Position numbers and translations under genes: made by a program. The notes below the pieces were generated by a model. It saw only the letters and a list, made by a program, of their open reading frames with translations. It searched no databases and was not told the origin of the DNA. From contig CAYQDB010000003.1 in assembly GCA_964416195.1 (NCBI GenBank), positions 139,798 to 203,797 on the forward strand: a stretch of 64,000 nt of DNA, given 5' to 3'. This document shows, one piece after another, positions 1 to 10,978 of this stretch. This stretch comes from CAYQDB01 sp964416195 (lineage in GTDB: Bacteria > Zixibacteria > MSB-5A5 > GN15 > FEB-12). Positions within the stretch are counted from its first letter, which is position 1; each line of letters starts with the position of its first letter.

Positions 1-1
1 T

Positions 2-256
2 GCCCAGATGTCCTCGCAATCGGGAATCACAAAAAGGCAGGCTACTGAAGCCCTGCAGTCTTTCATGAGCGGGGTTACCGCGCAGTTGAAGAAGGGTAAG
101 AAGGTTAGCTTCGCCGGTTTTGGAACTTTTTCGGTTTCCAAACGGAAAGCTCGTGCCGGCCGCAACCCTCAGACCGGCGCTGTAATCAACATTCCGGCTA
201 CCAAGGTGCCAGTCTTCAGAGCCGGCAAACACCTTAAAGAGGCTGTTCGTAAGTAG
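2..256 (+). CDS. HU-family DNA-binding protein, 5' end outside the window
   Basis: Histone-like nucleoid protein that bends and compacts DNA as a dimer. The reading frame is open back to the window edge, and the first in-frame ATG (position 8) falls about nine residues short of a normal HU start (about 90 aa). The residues before it (Ala-Gln) continue the HU pattern, so the true start probably lies upstream. Visible hallmarks are the GFGTF turn, the DNA-binding beta-arm around GRNPQTGAVINIPA, and the ending VPVFRAGKHLKEAV. A strong intrinsic terminator follows 23 bases after the stop, so the gene ends its own transcript. HU versus IHF cannot be decided from this fragment. Confidence 0.93.
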   Translation, partial: AQMSSQSGITKRQATEALQSFMSGVTAQLKKGKKVSFAGFGTFSVSKRKARAGRNPQTGAVINIPATKVPVFRAGKHLKEAVRK

Positions 257-278
257 CTCCAGCCTGACTCATTGACAA

Positions 279-306
279 GGCAGGGGAATGCTCCCCTGCC
301 TTTTTT
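279..306 (+). terminator. Rho-independent terminator of the HU gene
   Basis: An 8-bp GC-rich stem GGCAGGGG/CCCCTGCC (279-286 with 293-300), extended by one A-T pair, with a small loop and then six T (301-306). It lies between HU and ftsK. It also shows that an upstream ATG at 288 is not the ftsK start, because that ATG is inside the hairpin. Confidence 0.93.
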
Positions 307-359
307 CATCCCAATTTGTAATTGCATTTTTAGCGCCGTTTGACGAGTTTGTTTTTGCT

Positions 360-2669
<2,310 letters not shown>

Positions 2670-2698
2670 CTCTTCTGTGCAGCGTATAACGTATAGCT

Positions 2699-3307
2699 AT
2701 GAAACAAACAGTTCTTAACGCGGCTTGCTTGTGGCTGATCGGTACAAACATCTCTATAGGGGCCGACCGCTTTGACACCATAAAGCAAGAAATAGCGCAA
2801 TCCGCGTGTACCCGCTTCGAGTTTGTAAGTATCATAGAGTCGGAGATATTCGAAGCGACGGATTCTGCAATCGGAACGGCGTATATTGCCCGGGACGGTC
2901 GGTTCAACGTGACCGTCGGCACGGATCAATACCTGTTTGATCAGAATCTTCTGTACAGCTATTCTGTGGACAACAATCAGGTCGTTATCGAGAAGGTGTC
3001 GGATACAGAGGGGATCAGTAGGGAGATTTCTTTTATCACCCGCCTTGACGAATTTTACAAGACCCATACTGTTCAATCAGGCCGATCATACCGCTTGATA
3101 AAAAGGCCCAGCCGGGAGCGAAACATACCGGATTCCGTGACTGTCTTTATTGCTTCGGAGTTATCACGATTGGAACGCCTTGAATACTATGACATAAATG
3201 AAGAACTCAACGTGATTGTTATCCTTAATCAGCAAACCAGCGCAGAGTGTGACGAGAGACAATTTGAACCGGCCTTTCCTGATTCGGTCGAAAGGATCAA
3301 GCTGTAG
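2699..3307 (+). CDS. lolA: Outer-membrane lipoprotein carrier LolA-like protein
   Basis: Probable periplasmic chaperone that carries lipoproteins from the LolCDE ABC transporter to the outer membrane. It has 202 aa with a short signal peptide (about 1-21, ending near SIGA). The LolA pattern of alternating strands is visible: GTAYIARDGRFNVTVG, then YLFDQNLLYSYSVDNNQVV. Sequence similarity to proteobacterial LolA is low, so the call rests on the pattern, the length and the position straight after ftsK. It is probably cotranscribed with rimO, which starts 6 bases after its stop. Confidence 0.78.
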   Translation: MKQTVLNAACLWLIGTNISIGADRFDTIKQEIAQSACTRFEFVSIIESEIFEATDSAIGTAYIARDGRFNVTVGTDQYLFDQNLLYSYSVDNNQVVIEKVSDTEGISREISFITRLDEFYKTHTVQSGRSYRLIKRPSRERNIPDSVTVFIASELSRLERLEYYDINEELNVIVILNQQTSAECDERQFEPAFPDSVERIKL

Positions 3308-3313
3308 CGTGCC

Positions 3314-4636
3314 ATGAGGTTTTATGTCCACAAATTGGGCTGCCCGAAAAATGACGTTGATGGCGACTATATCTCCGCCTGCCTGATTGACACCGGCTAT
3401 GAGCCGGTTGACAATCCCGAAGAAGCTGAATCGATCATTGTCAATACGTGTGGTTTTATTCTTCCGGCGAAGGAAGAATCGATCGATGAAATCCTCCGAC
3501 TTGGGCAATTGAAGAAAGAGGGACGGTTGAAAAGACTGTACGTAACAGGCTGCCTTTCTCAGAGGTATGGCGACCAGCTTCTTGCCGAGATTCCGGAACT
3601 CGACGGGACCTTTGGTCTGGGGGCGCTGGATCCGCTGGCGCGCGCTGTGAGTTCATCCTCAAAAGAGAGAAAAAGCATCAGGACGGAGTCGAACCGTCTT
3701 GATTATCTGAGCTGGCATCATCGCTTCATAGCCGATGACTATCCGTATGCCTACCTGAAAATCTCTGATGGCTGCAACCGAGGGTGTTCCTTTTGTGCAA
3801 TTCCTGATATTCGTGGAAGGTTCCGGAGTCGCCCTATCGATGCCATCGTGGAAGAGGCTGAGTTTCTTGCCAGCCAAGGTAAGAAGGAGCTTATCCTGGT
3901 TTCTCAGGAAGCAACTTTGTATGGGTATGACCTGAAGTGTCGTGTAACTATCCTCGATCTTCTACGAGAGCTGGAGAAGATCGAACGGGTCAGATGGATT
4001 CGTTTGATGTACCTCTATCCCTCTCAACTTATGAAAGAAGTCATTGAATACCTGGCGGACGACAACAAGACTCTGAATTACTTTGATCTGCCACTTCAAC
4101 ATGCCAATTCCGAGATATTGCTCGCAATGGGACGTCAGATGGATCGGGATGGAATCGACCGCCTGATAAAGGCCATCCGGACGATCAGCCCTGACGCCGT
4201 ATTGAGAACTGTTTTCATTGTCGGTTTCCCCAGAGAAACGGCCGAGCAATTTGAGGAACTGAAGGACTTCGTCGCCGAATCTCAATTCGACCGCATGGGA
4301 GTGTTCACATATTCCAGAGAAGAAGGCACGCCGGCGGCAACACTGGGGGGACAGATTGCCGAGGAAGTCAAAGCATCACGGATGGACGAGTTGATGAGTC
4401 TCCAGCAGGGGGTCGCATTCGCTAAAAATGAGAGCTTGATAGGCAGTATTCAGGAAGTTATTATTGATTCTGTTGAGGATGATCGGACTGCTGTCGGTCG
4501 AACACGCGGTGACTGTCCTGAGATTGACCAGGAAGTTCACGTGAGCGGGGATGGCCTGCGCAGGGGCGACATCATTCGGGTACGGGTCGACGCAGCCGAT
4601 GGATATGATTTGATAGGAACCTTCTTTGAGGCATAA
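3314..4636 (+). CDS. rimO: Ribosomal protein S12 methylthiotransferase RimO
   Basis: Radical-SAM enzyme that adds a methylthio group to an aspartate of ribosomal protein S12. It has 440 aa in the usual order. The N-terminal domain has three cluster cysteines (KLGCPKND near 10, VNTCGF near 46, VTGCLSQR near 80). The radical-SAM core has CNRGCSFC at 154-161. A C-terminal TRAM-type RNA-binding domain starts near 375. The motif PDIRGRFRSRP after the SAM cysteines fits RimO rather than MiaB. Four bases separate it from the next gene. Confidence 0.95.
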   Translation: MRFYVHKLGCPKNDVDGDYISACLIDTGYEPVDNPEEAESIIVNTCGFILPAKEESIDEILRLGQLKKEGRLKRLYVTGCLSQRYGDQLLAEIPELDGTFGLGALDPLARAVSSSSKERKSIRTESNRLDYLSWHHRFIADDYPYAYLKISDGCNRGCSFCAIPDIRGRFRSRPIDAIVEEAEFLASQGKKELILVSQEATLYGYDLKCRVTILDLLRELEKIERVRWIRLMYLYPSQLMKEVIEYLADDNKTLNYFDLPLQHANSEILLAMGRQMDRDGIDRLIKAIRTISPDAVLRTVFIVGFPRETAEQFEELKDFVAESQFDRMGVFTYSREEGTPAATLGGQIAEEVKASRMDELMSLQQGVAFAKNESLIGSIQEVIIDSVEDDRTAVGRTRGDCPEIDQEVHVSGDGLRRGDIIRVRVDAADGYDLIGTFFEA

Positions 4637-4639
4637 GTA

Positions 4640-5284
4640 ATGATACAGTTTGAAAAACTTGGAATCTTTCTCTCGAAACCGCTGGCTTTCCTGCTGGTAA
4701 TAATCTACCTGCTTCAGTCAGGTCTTTTGGTTTACCTGATCAAGGAGAAATTCGACCTTGAGAAACAGATCTCATTCCAGCAGAAACGTATCACCGCACT
4801 TGAAGAGAAACTTCAGATTTTCAAGGCAATCGATGATTTTCAAATTGGTTTCACTGGCGAGGAAGTAAGAGAACTCACTGATGTTATCTACACAGAGAGC
4901 AAGCGGTACGAATATGACCCAATGTTCATTCTGGCTATCATTTTAACTGAGTCCTCGTTCAAGAAGGGTCAGAAATCGGAGGTGGGCGCCCGGGGCCTGA
5001 TGCAGGTGGTGCCTTTTGTTGGAGCCGATGTTGCTTCACGTACCGGCGTTGAGTGGGAGGGTTCTCAAACGCTGTTTGAGCCGGAAGCCAATATCAGGCT
5101 GGGGACTTTTCATCTATTCGAGCAGATTCTCAAATTTGGCGATATCAAGAAGGCTCTTCTGTCATATAACCTTGGTGAAACGCGACTGCGTAACATGATT
5201 CGCAAGCAAAAACCGCTGCCCAAGGAGTATCTGAAAAGAGTGATGGAAAACTATAAGCAACTCAAGGAGACCTACAAGGTTTGA
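4640..5284 (+). CDS. Membrane-anchored lytic transglycosylase (SLT domain)
   Basis: Cleaves the glycan strand of peptidoglycan between MurNAc and GlcNAc. It has 214 aa: a single membrane segment (about 15-35), a coiled-coil stretch (about 36-62), then a goose-lysozyme-like SLT domain. The probable catalytic glutamate is E104 in AIILTESSF. The family motifs GARGLMQVVP, ANIRLGTFHL and ALLSYNLGETRL follow. It stays attached to the inner membrane facing the periplasm. It follows rimO closely and probably shares its transcript. Confidence 0.9.
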   Translation: MIQFEKLGIFLSKPLAFLLVIIYLLQSGLLVYLIKEKFDLEKQISFQQKRITALEEKLQIFKAIDDFQIGFTGEEVRELTDVIYTESKRYEYDPMFILAIILTESSFKKGQKSEVGARGLMQVVPFVGADVASRTGVEWEGSQTLFEPEANIRLGTFHLFEQILKFGDIKKALLSYNLGETRLRNMIRKQKPLPKEYLKRVMENYKQLKETYKV

Positions 5285-5418
5285 TCACACGCTCCTGGTT
5301 TACTAATGCTTGTTTGCAAAGGTCAGATCCACTACGACAGCCCCGTGGGAGAGGAAGATGTACGCAGAGGAAATTTGTGGAATCAGGTGGGCCCTACCTA
5401 TTGGAACAAGAAAAGCAA

Positions 5419-6396
5419 ATGCCGGATAACTTGAGAAAGTTTTTGGAATTGATGCCTACTGACTGGCTTCTCAGCGGCGAACCTTTTGTCAAATACCGAA
5501 CCCTGATAGATCTTTTAGGCAGACCAGAGATCGATAAAGAGGTTGCTACAACAATGAGTTCAGTTTGCAGGCATAGGTTGATCAAACAGATTTTTGATAA
5601 GCAAAACAAAGACGGTTATTGGGGGACTCCCAGCGATATTTATACTTGGTGGCCTAAAAAAGACACTACTTTCTGGCTACTGGGGATATTGGCTGACTTT
5701 GGCTTCACAAAAGAAAACAGGAAAATTGCCCATGCTTGCGAATATGTATTTAGCACCCAGTTTCCTTCCGGGGGATTTGGTTGGGCGCCTCCACCTATGC
5801 CGGCCGATTGCTTCACCGGCATACTAACTGAATCGTTGGCAAAGTTGGGGTACGGCTCCGAACCACGATTGAAGAACGCTTATGAGTGGGTTATACAGCG
5901 GCAGCGTCTTGATGGTGGTTTTTGGTGCAAAAATACAGGACTTCCCGGTGAGCCAAGGGAAAAAGAACCAAGTTGTGCCTTTGCAACACTGTGTGTTTTG
6001 GGTGCCCTGGTTCAAAACCCTGAACTTAGGAAAAGCGCAATTGCTCGGAAGAGTGCAGAGTTTTTGCTTAAATGCTGGGATAATAGAGGAAAGATAAAAT
6101 ACGCTGGCCATGATTCTCAAGTTGGCAAAGGCTGGGAGAAACTGAAGTATCCTTTCACCGATTATAAGATATTGAAATACTTGGACGACCTTTCGCAGCT
6201 TGAATTCATAAAAAATGACTATCGAATGATGGCAATAATAAATGAGCTTACCACAAAGCAGGATGAAAAGGGACGCTTCTACGCTGAATCGGTGCACAAA
6301 GTTTGGTCAGATTTCGATTTCGGACAAAAGAAGCTGCCCAGCAGGTGGTTGACTTTAGTAGTGTACCGCATCGCCAAAAGAGTAGTATCGAGATGA
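5419..6396 (+). CDS. Prenyltransferase/squalene-cyclase-fold (alpha-alpha barrel) protein
   Basis: About 325 aa from the ATG at 5419; the frame is open further upstream but lacks a good start. It has alpha-alpha-barrel repeats with Gly-aromatic turns of the squalene-cyclase/prenyltransferase type: KDGYWGTP, SGGFGWAPP, LDGGFWCKN. It lacks the DXDD acid motif of true squalene-hopene cyclases, so terpene cyclisation is doubtful. Similar short proteins are usually annotated only as prenyltransferase-like. It interrupts what would otherwise be a compact transglycosylase-bamD-nadD-polA run, and its lysine- and AT-rich composition hints at a later insertion. Function unknown. Confidence 0.7.
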   Translation: MPDNLRKFLELMPTDWLLSGEPFVKYRTLIDLLGRPEIDKEVATTMSSVCRHRLIKQIFDKQNKDGYWGTPSDIYTWWPKKDTTFWLLGILADFGFTKENRKIAHACEYVFSTQFPSGGFGWAPPPMPADCFTGILTESLAKLGYGSEPRLKNAYEWVIQRQRLDGGFWCKNTGLPGEPREKEPSCAFATLCVLGALVQNPELRKSAIARKSAEFLLKCWDNRGKIKYAGHDSQVGKGWEKLKYPFTDYKILKYLDDLSQLEFIKNDYRMMAIINELTTKQDEKGRFYAESVHKVWSDFDFGQKKLPSRWLTLVVYRIAKRVVSR

Positions 6397-6500
6397 GTAA
6401 ACCACAAGTAACATCGACCCACGCGACCGGGTGGCCCACCGCTTGTAGTGGCATCTGCCAAAAGGGTCGATGCGTGAGCTTCTCACACCTCTCTTCCAAT

Positions 6501-7433
6501 ATGATAAGTTCCTGTCTCATCATATTGTGCATGGCACTGCTTGGCATAACCCTGCTGGTGGCAGGGTGCGGCGGCTCCAAGTCATTGGGGACCCGGACTG
6601 CTCAGCAATTGTTCGAGATGGGAAAAGAGAAGTACGACAAGAAAAAGTACTTCAAAGCAGTTGAGTTGTTTCAGAGCGTCGTCTATAACTATCCCGGAGA
6701 GTCGATTGTCGATACCGCTCAATACTATCTTGGTCTCTCGTATTTCGGCAATGAGGAATACGAATTGGCTGCCACCGAGTTTAATCGTTTAATTACCAAC
6801 TATCCATCTTCGGCATATTTTCAGCACGCCATTTTTATGAAGGCAGTATCATTCTATCAGTCGACACCCCGTCACTACGGACTTGATCAGACGGAGCTCC
6901 AGGATGCTATTAAGCAATTCGAGGATTTCATCATAGACTTTCCTGAATCGGAGTTGATGCCAGATGTTCGCAAATACCTCCTTGTGGCCAGATCGCGAAT
7001 GGCCAGAAAATACTACGAGAGTGGCATTGTATACAGCCGAATGAGGGCATTTGAATCGGCCAAGATATACTTCCAGAAAGTGATTGACGATTACACTGAT
7101 ACGGATTACGGCTCTAAGGCAAGTTATCAGTATGCCGAAATGGAATTCAAGCTTGGACGGTTTGACCAGGCGCGGAAGAAATTCCAGGATTTCAGAACGG
7201 TTTTCCCCAAGCATGAATGGAGTGACAAAGCTGCCTTCCGGGTGATCGAGGCTGCGTTTAGAAGCGGGGAGGCAGCTTTTAAAAACAAAGACTATACCGT
7301 CGCGCAGCAGAAGTTGCAGGCGTTCCAGGCGGATTATCCGAACAACGGTTGGACGAAAAAGGCCGAAAAGTATCTGGACAAGATTGACCAGATCACACGA
7401 CAGGCATCGCAGACCGATGAAACGGACTCCTGA
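6501..7433 (+). CDS. bamD: Outer-membrane assembly lipoprotein BamD (YfiO family)
   Basis: TPR lipoprotein of the BAM complex that inserts beta-barrel proteins. Starting at the ATG at 6501 gives a signal sequence with the lipobox LLVAGC, then about 285 mature residues. Tetratricopeptide-like repeats such as LFEMGKEKYDKKKYFKAVEL, YLGLSYFGNEEYELAATEF and RKYYESGIVYSRMRAFESA fit BamD. The frame is open about 65 residues further upstream, but that stretch overlaps the previous gene and a repeat-like intergenic segment. No clear ribosome binding site is visible. The gene overlaps nadD by 17 bases. Confidence 0.9.
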   Translation: MISSCLIILCMALLGITLLVAGCGGSKSLGTRTAQQLFEMGKEKYDKKKYFKAVELFQSVVYNYPGESIVDTAQYYLGLSYFGNEEYELAATEFNRLITNYPSSAYFQHAIFMKAVSFYQSTPRHYGLDQTELQDAIKQFEDFIIDFPESELMPDVRKYLLVARSRMARKYYESGIVYSRMRAFESAKIYFQKVIDDYTDTDYGSKASYQYAEMEFKLGRFDQARKKFQDFRTVFPKHEWSDKAAFRVIEAAFRSGEAAFKNKDYTVAQQKLQAFQADYPNNGWTKKAEKYLDKIDQITRQASQTDETDS

Positions 7434-8025
7434 CCATGGCCGGTGGGGAATTCTCGGAGGGGCTTTTGATCCGGTTCACCGAGGCCATCTCAATCTGGCG
7501 AATGAGATACGCCGTAAGAAGAAGCTTACTGGCATCCTGTTTGTACCCTCACTCAGACATCCCTTCAAGAGGGACCTATGTCGGGCATCATTTGAAGATC
7601 GGGTAGCCATGTTGAGACTGGCAGTCGAAGGCTACGAGGATTTCGTTGTAAGCGAGATTGAGACAGAGCTGAACCTGAACGGCTATACGCTCGACACTGT
7701 GAAGGCTTTCAAACAACGGTATCCCGAAACAGAGTTTTTCTTTCTCATTGGTGCGGACAATCTCAATGAATTAAACCAATGGTACAGCCCAGGTCAAATC
7801 ATGAAGGAAGTCAGGATACTGGTTGGATCACGTCCGGCTTATGGCAAAGAACAGTTCGGGGCCCTTCCACCTGACAGAATTGAACTTATTCCAACCAGTC
7901 TCGTTGATATATCCTCCACTGACATCAGGCGTAGAATCGGTGATAATGTCCCTTTTGAGGAACTGGCCAAACTGATACCAGCGACTGTAGTTGAGTACAT
8001 TCGTGAAAGAGAGCTCTACACTTGA
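7417..8025 (+). CDS. nadD: Nicotinate-nucleotide adenylyltransferase NadD
   Basis: Converts nicotinate mononucleotide and ATP to deamido-NAD in NAD synthesis. It has 202 aa from the ATG at 7417, inside the end of bamD. The nucleotidyltransferase signature GGAFDPVHRGH is at 14-24, LIGADNLNELNQW lies in the middle, and the C-terminal ISSTDIRRRI motif binds phosphate. An ATG at 7384 in the same frame would overlap bamD further and add residues with no family match. Its stop overlaps the polA start by 4 bases (TTGA), a sign of translational coupling. Confidence 0.95.
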   Translation: MKRTPDHGRWGILGGAFDPVHRGHLNLANEIRRKKKLTGILFVPSLRHPFKRDLCRASFEDRVAMLRLAVEGYEDFVVSEIETELNLNGYTLDTVKAFKQRYPETEFFFLIGADNLNELNQWYSPGQIMKEVRILVGSRPAYGKEQFGALPPDRIELIPTSLVDISSTDIRRRIGDNVPFEELAKLIPATVVEYIRERELYT

Positions 8026-10745
8026 GCGCAGAGAAGAAAACGTTCTTCCTCGTCGATGGCTCGGCTATATTCTATCGTGCTTACTTTGCCTTTATTCGCA
8101 ATCCTCTCATAAACTCCAGGGGTGAAAACACCTCGGCGACTTTTGGCTTTGTCAACTCACTGCTGAAGATCATTCGTGAGGAAGCCCCTGATTACCTGGC
8201 CATAGCGTTTGACACCAGGCAACCGACTTTTCGCCACAAGATGTATTCAGAGTACAAGTCGACCCGCGCCAAAATGCCGGAGGAACTGGTTGACCAACTG
8301 CCGCGCATTCGCCAGGCTATCGATGCTTTGAACATCCCCTGTTTTGAGCTTGCGGGCTACGAAGCTGACGACATTATCGGCACCATGGCCAAGAGAGCGG
8401 AGATGGAGGGGCTGTCCGTCTGGTGTGTTACGGGCGATAAGGATTTTTTCCAACTCGTCAACGACAATATCAAGGTCTATAATCCGAAGCCCACCTCCGA
8501 TGCTCCTGAAAAATTGGGTCGCCAGGAAGTAAAGGAGAAATTCGGCGTCTACCCCGAACAGGTGATAGATAAACTCGCTCTCATGGGTGATAGTTCTGAC
8601 AACGTGCCTGGAGTAACCGGTATTGGCCCCAAGACGGCTGACACATTGCTCAATCAGTTTGGTTCTTTGGAGAATGTATTATCCGGTATCGATCAGATAA
8701 AAGCTAAGGGAACGCGTGAAAAGATCAGCGCAAGCGTTGAAATAGCAAAGCTTTCCAAAGAGCTTGTAACGATTCAGACAGACGCCCCCATAGACTTCAA
8801 TCTCGAGGATTTGAAAAACCGCACCATCAACTATGAAGAAACCAGACGCCTATTTCTGGAGCTTGAGTTCAACAAACTCTTGAAGCAAATCCTGCCCGAA
8901 GATGAGGTAAAAGAACTGGCTGAAGAGGCGCCTGACGCCAAGAAAGCAACGTACCAAACAATATCGTCCGTGGATCAGTTGAAAAAACTCGTTAAAAAGC
9001 TCTCTTCTAAAAAAGAGATTGCCGTCGATACTGAGACGACTTCGCTCAATCCGTTGATGGCAAAACTGGTCGGAGTCTCCTTGAGCGATGGAGCCGGTAG
9101 CGGTTACTACATTCCGCTTGGGCATTCAGAAGTGGGGGAGAGGAATCTCCCCTTTGACGAAGCTGTTGCAGAGATTAAAAAGCTGTTAGAGAATCCCGAA
9201 GTTCAGAAGATTGGGCAGAATATCAAGTATGACCTTGAGGTTCTGCACCGTTATAACATAGAAATCGATCCCGTCTCGTTTGACACTATGTTGGCCTCGT
9301 ATGTTTTGAACCCTTCTGTGCGGCAGCACTCGCTTGATTTTCTTGCTCTCAAACATTTCGACTACCGGATGCAGCCGATAAGCGATCTAATAGGCAGGGG
9401 CAAGAAGCAGAAGACATTCGACACCGTTCCAGTCGACAAGGCCACCTTCTATGCCGCCGAAGATGCCGATTTCACCTTCCAGCTGCGGGGGGCGCTGGCG
9501 CCGCTTATCCATACACACGAACTGCACGACCTGTATTACAACATTGAGCTTCCGCTAATAAAAGTGCTCGCCTCGATGGAAGAAGCGGGGGTTCGAGTCA
9601 ATCCTGGTTTTCTGGCCATACTCTCAAAAGAGATGGAAAAGAAATTTAACACCCTCAAGGGTGAAATATTCGAAATTGCCGGGGGAGAATTCAATATCAA
9701 CTCCACGCAACAATTGTCGCATATTCTTTTTGAGAAGTTGAGCTTACCAACCAAGGGGAAAACAGCTAAAAAGACCAGCTACTCAACCGATGTCCGAGTT
9801 CTCGAAGAACTCGCTCTGCTCCACCCCTTTCCGAAACTTATTCTTGATTTCCGGCAGTTGACCAAGTTAAAAAGCACTTATGTCGACGCTATCCCGAAGC
9901 TTATTAATACGGAAACGGGGCGGGTGCATACATCGTTTAACCAGGCAATCACCGCTACCGGACGGCTGTCGTCAACCGATCCCAACCTGCAGAATATCCC
10001 TGTGCGCACTGAGGAAGGCCGCGAGATACGAAAGGCATTTATCCCGCGAGACGATAATCATATTCTGCTGGCGGCTGACTATTCGCAAATCGAGTTGCGC
10101 ATCCTGGCTCACTATTCGGAAGACAAAGGCCTTATCGATGCTTTTAAGAGAGGTGAGGACATCCATGCCCGTACTGCTGCCGAGGTGTATGGAGTAGACT
10201 TAAAGGACATCACGCCTGATATGCGGCGCTCTGCGAAAACAGCTAACTTTGCGGTCATTTATGGCGTGACAGCCTTTGGCCTTTCGCAGCAGTCAGAGCT
10301 TGATATTGACGAAGCCAAACAGTTCATAGACACCTACTTTGAACGCTATTCAGGCATAAGGCAGTACATAGAAGCTACCAAGCAGTTCGCTCGCGACAAC
10401 GGGTATGTGACTACTCTGTTCAACCGACGCCGCTATATCCCGGAGATCAACGAGAAGAATTTCAACGTCCGCCAGTTCGCCGAACGCACGGCTATCAATA
10501 CGCCCATCCAGGGTACCGCTGCCGACATGATCAAGGTCGCCATGATCACGATCCATAAGAAGATGGCCAGGATGCGTTCGAAGATGGTTCTTCAAGTGCA
10601 CGACGAGCTGGTCTTTGACGTCTATAAAGAAGAGCTTGATGAGTTGAAAAAGATTGCCAAAGACGGCATGGAGAAAGCGGTCAAGCTTAAAGTTCCAGTA
10701 GTGGTTGATCTTGGCGTGGGCGAGAGCTGGCTGGATGCCAAGTAG
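8022..10745 (+). CDS. polA: DNA polymerase I
   Basis: Replaces RNA primers and fills repair gaps. It has 907 aa, starting at a TTG that overlaps the nadD stop. The 5'-3' flap nuclease (about 1-300) shows FLVDGSAIFYRAYF and ALMGDSSDNVPGVTGIGPKTA. The proofreading domain is intact: DTETT, IGQNIKYDLE and YAAEDADFTF keep all the metal-binding acids, unlike the dead domain in many Firmicutes and Thermus. The polymerase domain has motif A DYSQIELRIL, motif B RRSAKTANFAVIYG and motif C QVHDEL. Confidence 0.97.
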   Translation: MSAEKKTFFLVDGSAIFYRAYFAFIRNPLINSRGENTSATFGFVNSLLKIIREEAPDYLAIAFDTRQPTFRHKMYSEYKSTRAKMPEELVDQLPRIRQAIDALNIPCFELAGYEADDIIGTMAKRAEMEGLSVWCVTGDKDFFQLVNDNIKVYNPKPTSDAPEKLGRQEVKEKFGVYPEQVIDKLALMGDSSDNVPGVTGIGPKTADTLLNQFGSLENVLSGIDQIKAKGTREKISASVEIAKLSKELVTIQTDAPIDFNLEDLKNRTINYEETRRLFLELEFNKLLKQILPEDEVKELAEEAPDAKKATYQTISSVDQLKKLVKKLSSKKEIAVDTETTSLNPLMAKLVGVSLSDGAGSGYYIPLGHSEVGERNLPFDEAVAEIKKLLENPEVQKIGQNIKYDLEVLHRYNIEIDPVSFDTMLASYVLNPSVRQHSLDFLALKHFDYRMQPISDLIGRGKKQKTFDTVPVDKATFYAAEDADFTFQLRGALAPLIHTHELHDLYYNIELPLIKVLASMEEAGVRVNPGFLAILSKEMEKKFNTLKGEIFEIAGGEFNINSTQQLSHILFEKLSLPTKGKTAKKTSYSTDVRVLEELALLHPFPKLILDFRQLTKLKSTYVDAIPKLINTETGRVHTSFNQAITATGRLSSTDPNLQNIPVRTEEGREIRKAFIPRDDNHILLAADYSQIELRILAHYSEDKGLIDAFKRGEDIHARTAAEVYGVDLKDITPDMRRSAKTANFAVIYGVTAFGLSQQSELDIDEAKQFIDTYFERYSGIRQYIEATKQFARDNGYVTTLFNRRRYIPEINEKNFNVRQFAERTAINTPIQGTAADMIKVAMITIHKKMARMRSKMVLQVHDELVFDVYKEELDELKKIAKDGMEKAVKLKVPVVVDLGVGESWLDAK

Positions 10746-10801
10746 CAGGCATCGCCTGTTTACGCGATGTCAAGAATTCTTTAGTGATGGTTACACAACC
10801 A

Positions 10802-10825
10802 CAGTCAGGAAAGGATTCCTGACTG
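10802..10825. other. Perfect hairpin downstream of polA
   Basis: A 10-bp inverted repeat CAGTCAGGAA/TTCCTGACTG with the loop AGGA. No T-tract follows, so it may act as a 3'-end stabiliser, a weak terminator or a copy of a dispersed palindrome. It lies in the 230-base gap between polA and the next gene. Confidence 0.6.
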
Positions 10826-10919
10826 CGCATAAGACTCAGCACCCCACCTATTTCCACCCGCTCCCAAATCCCTTTTGAGAAGGCCTCCATCTGGTGGGTT
10901 TTGACGTATTCTCTTGTTT

Positions 10920-10969
10920 ACTTGCTAGCAAATAGTTTAACTTGCTAGTTCAAAATTGTTCTAAGCAAG
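10920..10969 (+). promoter_or_regulatory. Possible operator: repeated ACTTGCTAG boxes
   Basis: Two exact copies of ACTTGCTAG start at 10920 and 10940, 20 bases apart, which is about two helical turns. An imperfect inverted relative, CTAAGCAAG, lies at 10961-10969. They end 10 bases before the start codon at 10979, the usual place for repressor or activator binding. No regulator gene is adjacent. Confidence 0.4.
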
Positions 10970-10978
10970 AGACATGAA

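Noticed and set aside
288..359. Upstream ATG extension of ftsK
   Set aside because: The ATG lies in the loop of the HU terminator and the added residues do not match FtsK.
9585..9605. GGTTCGAGTCAATCC-like tRNA T-loop string
   Set aside because: Inside polA coding sequence with no acceptor stem or anticodon arm around it.
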